Below are positions 42,871-53,105 of a DNA stretch of 64,000 bases, in pieces. The DNA is from Lysinibacillus sp. ZYM-1 (GTDB lineage: Bacteria; Bacillota; Bacilli; Bacillales_A; Planococcaceae). Where the stretch lies: contig NZ_KQ465110.1 in the NCBI RefSeq assembly GCF_001308875.1, forward strand, positions 124,001-188,000, read 5' to 3'. The first letter of the stretch is position 1. The number at the start of each line of letters is the position of its first letter. The notes beneath the pieces were generated by a model that saw only the letters and a program-made list of their open reading frames with translations, made no database searches and was not told where the DNA came from. The position numbers and the translations under genes are program-made.

Positions 42871-44182
42871 TTTTAACACCTCCTAATATTTCAGGCGTTA
42901 GTTTAATCCATGAACCATTACGAATCACAAACCAACAAGGTTCAAATATAAAGATATTCTGTTCTTGATTTTGTGTTAAATAATAGCCGAGAACAATTTC
43001 ATCAATATCTGATAAGGCAATGTTGTTCGTATTTTTTAATCTCTCTGCAACTTCTCCACCAGAAGGTAATTCTTTAATTTCCTTCTCTAACGAAATATCC
43101 ATGTCTAATGCGAAATATGGACGCTTATAATGGAAAATTCGGCTATCTCCCCAAATCGTCGTCATTTTTGTAAGGACATGATTACTATAAACAGGGAAAC
43201 CTTGCAAATACATTTGATAGTCCATTTGGTTTTTATTAGTGCTTGTTGAAGCATAGCGGAAATCTGCGGTAAACCCACCGTGCTCATTGATAAATTCAAA
43301 GCTATCCTTTAACAGCTTTGATGGCTCAATTTTTATACTGCTTTCTGCAGCTGGATAAACATAGTTTAATGATTTGAGATTTGTATCTAATGTCATCAAC
43401 GACATACCATCTGTATATTTTTCAGAGGATGCACTTTCAACATTGCGCTGCACAATATTTGGATCTTGGAATAACACATTTTTAAATAGTTCTGGTGTAA
43501 TATCTTCAATAAAATACGTATATTTTATTGATTCAATTTTATCGTTAACCACATATAGTGATGTGTAACCATCTCGCTCTACTTCTTTATACGCTTCATA
43601 CTTTTTGGCAGGCTCTATGACTTCTTGTAAAAATTGAGTCATGTTTGGAACACTCACACGTGAGCGGAATAATGATTGGTTATTACTACTAATGTAATAA
43701 ATCATTAATTCCTTTGAATTAGAATTACTCCAATCAATAATCATACGATTAAAGGTTGTTTCTGGTAACTCTTTTTCAGCAAACTGAAAAATCGTGTTAA
43801 AGGCTAAAAATGGAACTTCACCAGTAAAAAAGATTGTCATTCGATGGTCAGCGCCAACGATCTGATTCACATAGTTTGCCGAAAGATTGTTGTTTACAGG
43901 CACTAAATCTAGAACATTCCAGCCTTTAAATGTTTTCATCATATTTTTCATAGCATTGTTAGAGACTGTGCCTGTAAATTCTTCATCAAAACGGAAAATA
44001 GCCTTGTATGGACGAATAATATCCTCCATTTCCTTTTGCGGCTTTATTAAAATTTCCTTCCGCTCGGTATTTTCAATATATTTATAATCAGGTGTGTATG
44101 TCCAAATCAAAAAGGTTAGGACCACGCTTAGCATGACAAGTAGAAATAATACAACAGATTTAACTGGCTCTATATATTTCAT
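42857..44182 (-). CDS. yycH: WalK regulator YycH
   Basis: A 441-residue protein with one N-terminal membrane helix (VVLFLLVMLSVVLTFLIW) and a large extracellular part. It starts at the ATG at 44182, overlapping the walK stop as ATGA; a slightly earlier ATG at 44188 abuts the ribosome-binding site. It acts with YycI to modulate WalK. Landmarks such as ITPELFKNVLFQDPNIVQR and YTDGMSLMTLD fit the YycH family. Part of the tightly packed walR-walK-yycH-yycI-walJ operon. Confidence 0.92.
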   Translation of the reverse strand: MKYIEPVKSVVLFLLVMLSVVLTFLIWTYTPDYKYIENTERKEILIKPQKEMEDIIRPYKAIFRFDEEFTGTVSNNAMKNMMKTFKGWNVLDLVPVNNNLSANYVNQIVGADHRMTIFFTGEVPFLAFNTIFQFAEKELPETTFNRMIIDWSNSNSKELMIYYISSNNQSLFRSRVSVPNMTQFLQEVIEPAKKYEAYKEVERDGYTSLYVVNDKIESIKYTYFIEDITPELFKNVLFQDPNIVQRNVESASSEKYTDGMSLMTLDTNLKSLNYVYPAAESSIKIEPSKLLKDSFEFINEHGGFTADFRYASTSTNKNQMDYQMYLQGFPVYSNHVLTKMTTIWGDSRIFHYKRPYFALDMDISLEKEIKELPSGGEVAERLKNTNNIALSDIDEIVLGYYLTQNQEQNIFIFEPCWFVIRNGSWIKLTPEILGGVKNGLE

Positions 44183-46044
44183 TCCCATTCACCTGCCTCA
44201 CCAAATTCATCTGCATCATATGGTAATGTGAAGAAAATTGTTGTGCCTTGTCCTTCGTCACTCTCGGCCCAAATTTTACCTCCATGCGCTTCAATCATTT
44301 CCCGCGCAATAGCTAGCCCTAAACCTGTTCCTCCCATGGAACGAGCGCGTGCACGGTCAACACGATAGAAGCGATCAAAAATACGTCCTACATTTTCTTT
44401 AGGGATCCCCATACCATCATCTGAAATCATGACCTTCAGCATGTCTCCTTGTCCAGTAAAGCCAAAGCGAATATTACCACCGTCTGGCGAATATTTGATG
44501 GCATTTGAAATGATATTATCAATGACCTGTGTCACCTTATCCGTATCTAATTCTACATAAAAGGAGGTTTCAGGGAATAATCGTGCAAACTGTACTTTAT
44601 CAGACTTAGCCATTTCAAAACGGTCTATAATTCGGTTAAAGAATGAATTGAATAAGACAATATCTTTATTCAACTCATAATCTGAACTATCCATTCGTGA
44701 TAATTGCAATAAATCATTTACTAGACGAATCATACGCTCTGTTTCTGTTTGCGTTACATTTAAAAATGTAGGGGCAATATTTTCATCTTTCCATGCACCA
44801 TCTGCCAGCGCCTCTAAATAGCTTCGCATTGTTGTTAAAGGTGTTCTTAACTCATGCGACACATTCGATACAAACTCTCGACGATCCATTTCTATCTTTT
44901 CCTGCTCCGTTATATCGTGCAGTACAGTAATGAGACCGTTTATAAAGCCTGTCTCTTTTTGGATAACAGAGAAATTCGCACGTAATATATAAGGTGCATC
45001 TGACGTACTGAAATTTAAATTAACTGCATCATTCATATGAATTAAATCTTCAAAGCTATATTCCTGATCAATCCCCAACACAGAGGCAATGGGACGTCCT
45101 AATGTAATATCTCTTGAAATATGCAGCAATTCCAGCGCTGGGTCATTGATTAAAATAATACGTCCCTTACGATCTGTAGCAATAACGCCATCTGTCATAT
45201 TACTAAGAACTGAATCTAACTTTCGCCGCTCTGCTTCAGTAGTGGATTGAGCCTCTTGCAAACGATTCGTTAAATGATTAAAGGTTATGGCAAGCTGGCC
45301 TATTTCATCTGTACCATATACTCTTACTTTGCGAGAATAGTTGCCCTTTGCCATCGCTTGAGCTTGCTTCCGCATATCAGCAATTGGCTGTGTAATTGTT
45401 CGTGCCACAAGAATACCTAAGAAGATGGTAATGACCAAGGACATTGCCGTACCACCAAGGAAAATCTGATTAATATCATTCAATTGTTCAAAAACGGATT
45501 CAATATTGGCTTCAATATAGAGTACACCAATAATTTCATCATCTGGTCCTGCACCAGCTCGAATAGGGTTCGCTAATACCCACACTCGATTTCTCGTTTT
45601 ATTGTCCAGTTTAATAATATCGAAGAGTGTTTCAGCCGATATAGCTCGGCGCACTAGATCTGTATTGGAGCGTTGCCCAATTAAATTTTGATTTTCTAGC
45701 TCGGATGTTGCAAGGATTCGCTGTCTATTATCAATAACACGAATCTCTAAAATATCTCCATTCGAAACATCCCTTAAACCAGTAGAAAACTCTGTCACAA
45801 TAGACTTTAAGCTTTCCTCTAGTTTAGGCATACTTTCATCGCGTTCCTTTAAAATTTCCTCACGAAGACTATATTGCATCAGGTCAACTCGCTGAAAAAT
45901 AGAATCTTGGAAGTTGCTCTTCAAATTTTGTTCTAACTGACGAGCGAAATAAATACCGATAATTTGTAAAGCAAGCAATATTAATAAAATATAAATCAGC
46001 ACTAGTTTGACATGAATGGATTTAAAGAAGCTCACTTTCTGCAT
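44179..46044 (-). CDS. walK: Sensor histidine kinase WalK
   Basis: The essential cell-wall homeostasis kinase, 621 residues. Two membrane helices (about 10-33 and 185-208) flank an extracellular PAS/Cache-like domain. A HAMP domain (ARTITQPIADMRKQAQAMA), an intracellular PAS domain (MTDGVIATDRKGRIILIND) and the HisKA domain with phospho-acceptor H397 in NVSHELRTPL follow. The ATP-binding domain has DNIISNAIKYS, DDGMGIP and GGTGLGLAI. It phosphorylates WalR, whose gene ends five bases upstream. Everything appears intact. Confidence 0.97.
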   Translation of the reverse strand: MQKVSFFKSIHVKLVLIYILLILLALQIIGIYFARQLEQNLKSNFQDSIFQRVDLMQYSLREEILKERDESMPKLEESLKSIVTEFSTGLRDVSNGDILEIRVIDNRQRILATSELENQNLIGQRSNTDLVRRAISAETLFDIIKLDNKTRNRVWVLANPIRAGAGPDDEIIGVLYIEANIESVFEQLNDINQIFLGGTAMSLVITIFLGILVARTITQPIADMRKQAQAMAKGNYSRKVRVYGTDEIGQLAITFNHLTNRLQEAQSTTEAERRKLDSVLSNMTDGVIATDRKGRIILINDPALELLHISRDITLGRPIASVLGIDQEYSFEDLIHMNDAVNLNFSTSDAPYILRANFSVIQKETGFINGLITVLHDITEQEKIEMDRREFVSNVSHELRTPLTTMRSYLEALADGAWKDENIAPTFLNVTQTETERMIRLVNDLLQLSRMDSSDYELNKDIVLFNSFFNRIIDRFEMAKSDKVQFARLFPETSFYVELDTDKVTQVIDNIISNAIKYSPDGGNIRFGFTGQGDMLKVMISDDGMGIPKENVGRIFDRFYRVDRARARSMGGTGLGLAIAREMIEAHGGKIWAESDEGQGTTIFFTLPYDADEFGEAGEWE

Positions 46045-46049
46045 TCCTA

Positions 46050-46760
46050 TTACTCCTGTTCAGGATTTCGTAAATAATAACCTACACCACGTCTTGTGAC
46101 AATCCAAGCAGGGTGACTCGGATTATCTTCAATTTTCTCACGTAAACGACGAATTGTTACATCAACAGTACGGACATCACCAAAATAGTCATAACCCCAT
46201 ACAGTTTGTAGTAGATGTTCACGTGTCATTACTTGCCCAATATGTTTCCCTAAATAATGTAGCAGCTCAAACTCTCGATGCGTAAGCTCAATTGCCTCAT
46301 CACGCTTCATTACTAAATAGGCATCTGGTTGAATAACAAGAGATCCTACAACAATCTCGTTAGATTCCTCTTCAGCCTCTTCTGCAGGAGCAACTACTTG
46401 TAAGCGTCGCATATTTGCCTTTACACGAGCAATAAGCTCTCGTGTACTAAATGGCTTAGTGACATAGTCATCTGCACCCATTTCTAAGCCTAATACTTTA
46501 TCAATCTCAGAGCCTTTAGCTGTCAGCATAATAATAGGGAAGTCATATTTTTTTCGTATCTCTCTACAAACTTCCATTCCATCACGCTTTGGAAGCATAA
46601 TATCTAAAAGCATTAAATCTGGTTGCTCCTCCTCAACCTTCTTTAGTGCCTCATCACCATCATAAGCACAAATAACTTTATAGCCTTCTTTTATTAAATT
46701 AAATTGCAAAATATCTGCGATTGGTTTCTCATCGTCAACAACTAGGATTGTTTTGTTCAT
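46050..46760 (-). CDS. walR: Response regulator WalR
   Basis: OmpR/PhoB-type regulator of 236 residues. The receiver domain has the acidic pocket DD at 9-10, the phosphorylated aspartate D53 (LMLLDIMLP), T at MLTAKG and K at VTKPFS. The C-terminal winged helix ends in [13 protein letters not shown] and RRGVGYYL. It controls autolysins and wall synthesis genes and is usually essential. GGGAGAGAATGT precedes the ATG. It is the first gene of the operon. Confidence 0.97.
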   Translation of the reverse strand: MNKTILVVDDEKPIADILQFNLIKEGYKVICAYDGDEALKKVEEEQPDLMLLDIMLPKRDGMEVCREIRKKYDFPIIMLTAKGSEIDKVLGLEMGADDYVTKPFSTRELIARVKANMRRLQVVAPAEEAEEESNEIVVGSLVIQPDAYLVMKRDEAIELTHREFELLHYLGKHIGQVMTREHLLQTVWGYDYFGDVRTVDVTIRRLREKIEDNPSHPAWIVTRRGVGYYLRNPEQE

Positions 46761-46930
46761 ACATTCTCTCCCTTTCGCTTTTTATCTATTCTTAAACAAT
46801 GTTTATTTGTAAATTCACTACTCTTAACTCTATCATGCTTTCAGGTTCTATGCATTAATCGATCATCAATCACTTAAAATACTGTGACATAATAGGCTAT
46901 AATTCACCAAATATTTCTCGGGAAATAATA

Positions 46931-46960
46931 GAAAAGACAGCCCACTATTTGGACTGTCTA
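46931..46960 (-). terminator. Terminator of the M23 endopeptidase gene
   Basis: Stem GACAGTCC / GGGCTGTC (one mismatch) followed on the minus strand by TTTTC. Confidence 0.6.
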
Positions 46961-46973
46961 CTATTCAAAATGT

Positions 46974-48437
46974 TTATCGACCTACATAGGATAGCGGATT
47001 AACTAAGGAACCGTTCTTTTCAACTTCAAAGTGTAAATGTGTGCCTGTCGAATTTCCAGTAGAACCCATAATACCGATAACAGAGCCTTTTTCCACTACT
47101 TGTCCTACTTCAACATTAATAGAGGATAGATGTCCATAAAGCGTTGTATAGCCATTATTGTGATTAATAACAATGCGATTTCCATAGGTACCTGAAGTAC
47201 CAGCTGCACTAACTACACCATTATCAGCAGCCAAGATATTATAGTTACTTGGACGAGCAATATCGATACCACGGTGGAAGGTGCCCCAACGTTCACCCAT
47301 GCCACTTGATATATAGCCCCCTACTGCTGGCCATGAAAATTCACCCGTTCCACGGGAAGAAATCACCTTCGTCCCAACTACTTCAATTTGATCCACTGGC
47401 TCTTGGACAACTTTATCTTCTAATGCAACTTTAGATGTTTGTTTACCATTTTCAGACGTTAAGGCGTATGTTGTTTCTTTTTTGCCATTAGCGCCTTCTT
47501 GTTTGATTACTTTTTCACCTTTATACATTGTCGGATCTTCTTCCACTACTTTTTTGAATGGAATAACCTCTGCCACTTTCTTTTTCTTTTTTACCTCAAG
47601 ATTTACAAATGGCTTCGCTACTGTTACATTTACTTCCTGTCCAATTTGTAAAACAGTGTCAACTGTTATATCTGGGTTTAAAGCTAGCAGTTCACTTGTA
47701 GTTAAATTATGTTTTTTAGCAACAGAACCTAATACATCACCTGATTGAATTTTATAGCTATCTTGTTCAAGGTAGCCTGTCATTAAATATTTTACTGCTT
47801 GCTCAGGTGTTACTATTTGAGTTGGTGTAACTTTCTGAGATAGCCCTGAAACTTCCTGTTTAAACGAAATATCTAATAGACGCGATTCTCCAGTTTGTAA
47901 TGCTGGTAAATTACTTGTAGATTGCTGGTTTTTCGCCAATTTATCTAACTCTTGCTGAGAAATATATTGTAGCTTCAACAATTGAACAGTTTTTTCATAG
48001 GCCTCTGTATTTTTTAATGATACGACTGGCTTATGATTTACTAGTAATGTAAAAGCATCAGATTTGGCTACTAAAGATTGCTTTAGTTTCGATAATATTT
48101 CTGCATCTTTTGTTTCATTCGTGAAAACTTGCTCTGGGATTATTTTAACAGCAGAGCTAGCATCAATAGATAATTCTTTGAATTGCTGACTCGCTTCTTT
48201 TTCTTTCGATGCAATAATTTCTTGAATTGCCTTCTCATTAGACACTGCACCAATATAATCATTTCCCACATAGACATGGTATATTTTATTTAAACTTTCT
48301 TTCGTATGTTCTTTAGCAAAACCCATATTTATCGTTAGGCTTGTCATTAGTACTGCAATGATTGAAACCTTTTTAAAAGAAGAAAAATTGTAGGTGAATC
48401 TATTGTTTTCTTCTTTTTTATTCCAAAACGAATTCAT
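46974..48437 (-). CDS. Secreted LysM-G5-M23 peptidoglycan endopeptidase
   Basis: A 487-residue exported wall hydrolase from the ATG at 48437, preceded by GGAAGGGG. An earlier in-frame start (48500) would give a non-signal-like leader. The hydrophobic export helix is near residues 25-42. A region of unknown fold comes next, then LysM (IQSGDVLGSVAKKHNLT), a G5 domain (KKVAEVIPFKKVVEEDPTMY) and a C-terminal M23 domain. The M23 zinc site is in HRGIDIARP and HLHFEVEKNG. It cleaves peptide crosslinks and lies directly upstream of walRK, whose regulon typically includes such enzymes. Confidence 0.92.
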   Translation of the reverse strand: MNSFWNKKEENNRFTYNFSSFKKVSIIAVLMTSLTINMGFAKEHTKESLNKIYHVYVGNDYIGAVSNEKAIQEIIASKEKEASQQFKELSIDASSAVKIIPEQVFTNETKDAEILSKLKQSLVAKSDAFTLLVNHKPVVSLKNTEAYEKTVQLLKLQYISQQELDKLAKNQQSTSNLPALQTGESRLLDISFKQEVSGLSQKVTPTQIVTPEQAVKYLMTGYLEQDSYKIQSGDVLGSVAKKHNLTTSELLALNPDITVDTVLQIGQEVNVTVAKPFVNLEVKKKKKVAEVIPFKKVVEEDPTMYKGEKVIKQEGANGKKETTYALTSENGKQTSKVALEDKVVQEPVDQIEVVGTKVISSRGTGEFSWPAVGGYISSGMGERWGTFHRGIDIARPSNYNILAADNGVVSAAGTSGTYGNRIVINHNNGYTTLYGHLSSINVEVGQVVEKGSVIGIMGSTGNSTGTHLHFEVEKNGSLVNPLSYVGR

Positions 48438-48808
48438 CAATAAAGCCCCTTCCAACTTCCCCCTGTGGTAGGATGATTTACCCACAAGGATTTTTTGCAC
48501 CCTTATAATGTACCATAAAGAAAATTTCGTTTGAATGATTTCACCCTTTTGTAATGTAAATGTATTATTTATCTACTAATTGTTACATAGAATATATTTT
48601 ATATAGTTGAATAATAATGTATTTTTATTCATTAAATGGCTATAAATTAAATTATTCTTTGTCTGAAGCTGTAAAGGAGAAAATATACTTAGCCATTGGT
48701 AAGGTAGTCTATTATTTTTTCAAATGAATTTAGGCTTAATACTTTTTAGTTTTTTAATATTCCGATAAACTATAAAAGAAGGTACACTATTGGATTGGAG
48801 CGATTAAC
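48438..48808. other. Divergent intergenic region, M23 gene / YitT gene
   Basis: 370 AT-rich bases that must contain two divergent promoters. TGTAAT-GTAAA-TGTATT at 48550-48566 resembles the WalR tandem hexamer pattern (TGTWAH-N5-TGTWAH) with one mismatch in the second half. It is written on the plus strand, whereas the M23 gene is on the minus strand, so I keep it tentative. Confidence 0.35.
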
Positions 48809-49708
48809 TTGAGTGATTCACAAACCTCTGAGATTGCAACTAAAATGTTGCGGCATCAGAAAAGTAACATGCGTAAAACGTTTCTAAGAATTATTATGGT
48901 AACGTTAGGTGCAGTCATTATGGCTTTGGGCTTGGAGTTATTTTTAGTACCCAACCACATTATGGATGGTGGCATCGTAGGTGTTTCCATTATCACATCT
49001 CATTTATTAAATTTACCCCTTGGTATTTTCATCTTCATTTTAAACTTACCTTTTATTTTTTTAGGCTATAAACAAATTGGTAAAACTTTTGCGCTGTCTA
49101 CAGGGCTAGGTATTACCGTACTCTCAACTGCAACACTTGCCTTACATAACCTACGTCCATTTACGGAAGACACATTATTGGCTACAGTCTTTGGAGGAAT
49201 GATTTTAGGAGTTGGTGTCGGTATTGTCATTCGTTATGGAGGTTCATTGGATGGAACTGAAATATTGGCCATTTTATTTAATAGCAAGACGCCTTTTTCA
49301 GTCGGCGAAATAATCATGTTTTTCAACATCATTATTTTTACAGTGGCAGGGTTTGTTTTTAACTGGGAACAAGCCATGTACTCCATCATTGCATACTATA
49401 TTGCTTATAAAATGATTGATATTGTCATTCAAGGATTGGAAGAATCAAAATCAGTTTATATCATAAGTGATGAGATTGATGAAATAGGACAAACCATTAT
49501 GGATCGTCTTGGTCGTGGTGTTACCTTCCTTCATGGTGAAGGTGCTTATACAGGAAATGACAAAAAAGTCATCTTTACAGTTATTACTCGTTTAGAAGAA
49601 TCCAAGCTAAAAACAATTGTTGCAGACATTGACGACAATGCATTTTTAGCCATCGGTAATATTGCAGAGGTTAAGGGTGGCCGCTTTAAGAAGAAAGATA
49701 TTCACTAA
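48809..49708 (+). CDS. YitT-family membrane protein
   Basis: A 299-residue protein with about five or six membrane helices (GAVIMALGLELFLVPNHIMD starts the first) and a C-terminal cytoplasmic DUF2179 domain (LGRGVTFLHGEGAYTG, then KTIVADIDDNAFLAIGN). This is the YitT/YpjC arrangement. It starts at TTG 48809 with TTGGAGCG upstream. Function unknown; transport has been proposed for relatives. A bidirectional terminator separates it from purA. Confidence 0.88.
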   Translation: MSDSQTSEIATKMLRHQKSNMRKTFLRIIMVTLGAVIMALGLELFLVPNHIMDGGIVGVSIITSHLLNLPLGIFIFILNLPFIFLGYKQIGKTFALSTGLGITVLSTATLALHNLRPFTEDTLLATVFGGMILGVGVGIVIRYGGSLDGTEILAILFNSKTPFSVGEIIMFFNIIIFTVAGFVFNWEQAMYSIIAYYIAYKMIDIVIQGLEESKSVYIISDEIDEIGQTIMDRLGRGVTFLHGEGAYTGNDKKVIFTVITRLEESKLKTIVADIDDNAFLAIGNIAEVKGGRFKKKDIH

Positions 49709-49710
49709 GA

Positions 49711-49741
49711 AAAGGGCGTACCACCTACGGCACGCCCTTTT
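49711..49741. terminator. Bidirectional terminator
   Basis: Stem AAAGGGCGT / ACGCCCTTT with flanking A's and T's between the convergent YitT-type gene and purA. Confidence 0.8.
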
Positions 49742-49757
49742 AAATATATTTATTTTA

Positions 49758-51047
49758 TTACGCTTCCCAAACATCTACTAAAACGTTCGTCTGCTCGCGA
49801 GCAGGTCCAACTGAGAAAGTAGCAATTTGAATACCTGTTAATTCGCTAACTCGCTCTACATAGCGTCGTGCGTTTTCAGGTAGCTCTTCTAATGTACGGC
49901 AAGCTGTTACATCCTCAGACCAGCCTGGAAGCTCTTCATAAATCGGTTCACATTGTTCAATAATATGAAGGTTTGCAGGATACTCTGTAATTGTTTCACC
50001 TTTATAGTTATAAGCTGTACAGATTTTTACTGTCTCTAAACCAGATAAAACATCAATTGAGTTAAGTGCAAGATGTGTAATGCCACTTACACGACGTGAA
50101 TGACGGACAACTACTGTATCGAACCAACCTACACGGCGTGGGCGACCTGTTGTTGTACCATATTCGCGACCAACTTCACGAATTTGTTGACCTACTTCAT
50201 CAAATAACTCTGTAGGGAATGGACCATCACCTACACGAGATGTGTAAGCCTTAGATACCCCAATAACGCTTGTCACACGTGAAGGACCAACGCCAGCACC
50301 AATCGCTACTCCACCTGCAACAGGGTTTGAAGATGTTACATACGGATACGTCCCTTGATCGACATCAAGTAAAATACCTTGAGCCCCTTCAAATAATACT
50401 TTCCCGCCTTCATCAAGTACATCATTTAAAATTTTAGATGTATCTGTCACATATTTTGCAATTTCTTGGCCATAACCATAGTATTCCTCAAAAATTTCTT
50501 CGAAAGTTACACCTTCGACTTCATAGAATTTCTCGAATAATTTATTTTTAATGGCTAAATTATGACGTAGTTTTTCTTCAAAGATTTCCTTATCAAGTAA
50601 ATCAGCCATACGGATACCGATACGAGCTACTTTATCTTGATAACACGGTCCGATCCCTTTGCAAGTTGTTCCGATTTTATTATCGCCTCGACTTGCTTCG
50701 TCCGCAATATCTTGCTTTATATGATAAGGCAGAATCACATGAGCACGATTAGAAATACGTAAATTATCTGTATTAATGCCACGCTCTTGTAAGCCTTTTA
50801 ATTCTGTTACTAGTGACTTTGGATTGACAACTAATCCGTTACCAATAACTGAAGTTTTTTCTTTATAGAAGATACCTGATGGAATTAAATGTAGTTTATA
50901 TGTTTCACCTTCAATTTTAATGGTATGTCCTGCATTATCTCCACCTGCAAAACGAGCGATTGCATCTGCTTTGTGCGAAAGGAAATCTGTAATTTTACCT
51001 TTTCCTTCGTCTCCCCACTGTGTTCCTACAACTACTACTGATGTCAT
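49758..51047 (-). CDS. purA: Adenylosuccinate synthetase
   Basis: GTP-dependent enzyme joining IMP and aspartate, the first committed step to AMP. 429 residues from the ATG at 51047, with GGAGGTG upstream. Signature sequences are [18 protein letters not shown] at the N-terminus, [11 protein letters not shown], and [13 protein letters not shown] for the IMP/GTP site. It is transcribed alone from a good promoter 50-80 bases upstream. Position next to dnaB is the standard Bacillales order. Confidence 0.97.
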   Translation of the reverse strand: MTSVVVVGTQWGDEGKGKITDFLSHKADAIARFAGGDNAGHTIKIEGETYKLHLIPSGIFYKEKTSVIGNGLVVNPKSLVTELKGLQERGINTDNLRISNRAHVILPYHIKQDIADEASRGDNKIGTTCKGIGPCYQDKVARIGIRMADLLDKEIFEEKLRHNLAIKNKLFEKFYEVEGVTFEEIFEEYYGYGQEIAKYVTDTSKILNDVLDEGGKVLFEGAQGILLDVDQGTYPYVTSSNPVAGGVAIGAGVGPSRVTSVIGVSKAYTSRVGDGPFPTELFDEVGQQIREVGREYGTTTGRPRRVGWFDTVVVRHSRRVSGITHLALNSIDVLSGLETVKICTAYNYKGETITEYPANLHIIEQCEPIYEELPGWSEDVTACRTLEELPENARRYVERVSELTGIQIATFSVGPAREQTNVLVDVWEA

Positions 51048-51098
51048 AATCAGCACCTCCGTTAGATACCTTTGTATCTCAATTTTTAAGCCTCAATC

Positions 51099-51128
51099 AT
51101 TGTAACAATGATAGAAACACCACGTCAA
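51099..51128 (-). promoter_or_regulatory. SigA-type promoter of purA
   Basis: On the minus strand TTGACG (51128-51123) and TACAAT (51104-51099) with an 18-base spacer. No PurBox was identified. Confidence 0.7.
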
Positions 51129-51142
51129 TAAAAAATAGTGAA

Positions 51143-51187
51143 AAACACGAACAAAAAATCAAAAAATCTGATTCAACGTTCGTGTTT
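51143..51187 (-). terminator. Terminator downstream of dnaB
   Basis: Stem AAACACGAAC / GTTCGTGTTT with a 25-base AT-rich loop, followed on the minus strand by TT and further T-runs. Confidence 0.6.
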
Positions 51188-51283
51188 AATAACAGAATGG
51201 TATGAATATTATCGAACATTCAGATTAATTCAATCTAAGGTTAGTTGGAAAGAGGCAATTTATCTGAATGATAAACAACATGA

Positions 51284-52645
51284 CTAATCACGTGGCGGTG
51301 GTGGTGGCATTTGTGACCAATCCACATTAATGAACTTATTGAACTCTTTTTTAAAGGCAAGTGTAACTGTTCCTGTTGGACCGTTACGTTGCTTTGCAAT
51401 AATAATTTCAATCATATTTTTACTCTCGGACTCTTTATCGTAATAGTCATCACGATATAAGAAGGCTACAATATCAGCATCTTGCTCAATACTTCCCGAT
51501 TCACGCAAGTCACTCATCATTGGACGTTTATCCTGTCGTTGCTCAACTCCACGAGAAAGCTGTGATAAAGCAATAACAGGTACCTTTAATTCACGTGCTA
51601 GTCCTTTTAACGATCGTGAAATCTCTGATACCTCTTGCTGACGGTTTTCCCCTGGTTTACCATTACCTTGAATAAGCTGTAAATAATCGATCAGGATCAT
51701 TCCAAGTCCATTTTCTTGTGCTAAACGTCGACATTTTGCACGAATTTCATTGATACGTACACCTGGTGTATCATCAATAAAAATTCCTGAATTCGATAAA
51801 CTACCCATTGCCATAGTTAGTTTACCCCAATCATCCGTAGTTAAAGCACCTGTACGTAAAACTTGTGCATCAATATTTCCTTCTGCACAGAGCATACGCA
51901 TGACAAGTTGCTCTGCACCCATCTCTAAAGAGAAGATTGCAACATTTTCTCGCGCTTGTACGGCAACACTTTGCGCAACATTCAATGCAAAGGCTGTTTT
52001 CCCTACAGATGGACGGGCAGCTACAATGATTAAATCGTTGCGTTGGAAGCCAGCAGTAATGTTATCTAAATCACGGAAGCCTGTCGGTATACCCGTTACG
52101 TCTCCCTTTTGTGATTGAAGCTGCTCAATGTTATCGAAGGTTTCCACTAGCACGTCTTTAACATGCTTAAAGTCCCCTGCATTCTTCCGATTGGCAACCT
52201 CCATCATTTTTTTCTCTGCTTCGCCTAATAATGCCTCTACTTCGTCTTCTCGTGTATAACCATCCTCAACAATTTTAGTAGCTACACGAATCAATCGACG
52301 TAATAGTGCCTTCTCCTCAACGATTTTGGCATAATGTGCGACATTGGCGGCTGTAGGGACAGCATTGGCGAGCTCTAGTAAATAAGATAGCCCGCCAACG
52401 TCTTCAATCTCTTTTTTAGCTGATAATTCTTCCGTTACTGTTACAACATCTATCGCTTTTCCCTGATCACTTAACCGTAGCATTGTTTCAAAAATTATCT
52501 TATGGGCATTTGAGTAAAAATCATCTGCCAATAAAATTTCTGATGCCGTGATTAATGCTTGTGGCTCAAGGAAAATAGCACCGATAACCGATTGTTCCGC
52601 CTCCCGGTTATGCGGTGGAACGCGGTCCATCATCGGTTCGTTCAT
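51284..52645 (-). CDS. dnaB: Replicative DNA helicase
   Basis: Hexameric fork helicase, named DnaC in B. subtilis. 453 residues: N-terminal primase-interacting domain (PPHNREAEQSVIGAIFLEP), linker, and RecA-type motor with Walker A in ARPSVGKTAF, DYLQLIQG as Walker B, and SDLRESGSIEQDAD. Ends in a proline run PPPPP. It follows rplI by 13 bases in the yybS-gdpP-rplI-dnaB operon. AAGGAG precedes the ATG. Confidence 0.97.
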   Translation of the reverse strand: MNEPMMDRVPPHNREAEQSVIGAIFLEPQALITASEILLADDFYSNAHKIIFETMLRLSDQGKAIDVVTVTEELSAKKEIEDVGGLSYLLELANAVPTAANVAHYAKIVEEKALLRRLIRVATKIVEDGYTREDEVEALLGEAEKKMMEVANRKNAGDFKHVKDVLVETFDNIEQLQSQKGDVTGIPTGFRDLDNITAGFQRNDLIIVAARPSVGKTAFALNVAQSVAVQARENVAIFSLEMGAEQLVMRMLCAEGNIDAQVLRTGALTTDDWGKLTMAMGSLSNSGIFIDDTPGVRINEIRAKCRRLAQENGLGMILIDYLQLIQGNGKPGENRQQEVSEISRSLKGLARELKVPVIALSQLSRGVEQRQDKRPMMSDLRESGSIEQDADIVAFLYRDDYYDKESESKNMIEIIIAKQRNGPTGTVTLAFKKEFNKFINVDWSQMPPPPPRD

Positions 52646-52658
52646 GGATCGCCGCTCC

Positions 52659-53105
52659 TTATTCTTCCGTTACATGTACTTTTAATGTTGCAGTTACTTC
52701 ATGATGTAGTTTTACAGGAACATTTGTAAAGCCTAGTGCACGAATCCCATCATTTAAAGTCATTTTACGTTTATCAATTTTAATGCTATGCACTTTTTGT
52801 AAGGCATCAGCAATTTGCTTTGTAGAAACTGAGCCAAACAGACGACCACCTTCACCCGATTTTGCTTTTAGCTCAACTGTTAATGTTTCTACTTTTTCCT
52901 TTAATGCTTGTGCTTCCGCTAATTCAGAAGCAGCATTTTTTGCTTCTAATTTTTTCTGACCATCTAATTGACTTAATGCTTGAGCATTTGCTTCAGCTGC
53001 GTAACCATTTTTAATTAAGAAATTTTGTGCGTAGCCATCTGCCACGTTTTTAATTTCACCTTTTTTTCCTTTACCTTTAACGTCTTTTAAAAATACTACT
53101 TTCAT
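52659..53105 (-). CDS. rplI: 50S ribosomal protein L9
   Basis: 148 residues. The N-terminal rRNA-binding domain begins [18 protein letters not shown] and contains [18 protein letters not shown] long central helix and the C-terminal domain ([30 protein letters not shown]) follow. It binds domain V of 23S rRNA and limits frameshifting. Its ATG shares one base with the gdpP stop (TAATG), implying coupled translation. Confidence 0.97.
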   Translation of the reverse strand: MKVVFLKDVKGKGKKGEIKNVADGYAQNFLIKNGYAAEANAQALSQLDGQKKLEAKNAASELAEAQALKEKVETLTVELKAKSGEGGRLFGSVSTKQIADALQKVHSIKIDKRKMTLNDGIRALGFTNVPVKLHHEVTATLKVHVTEE

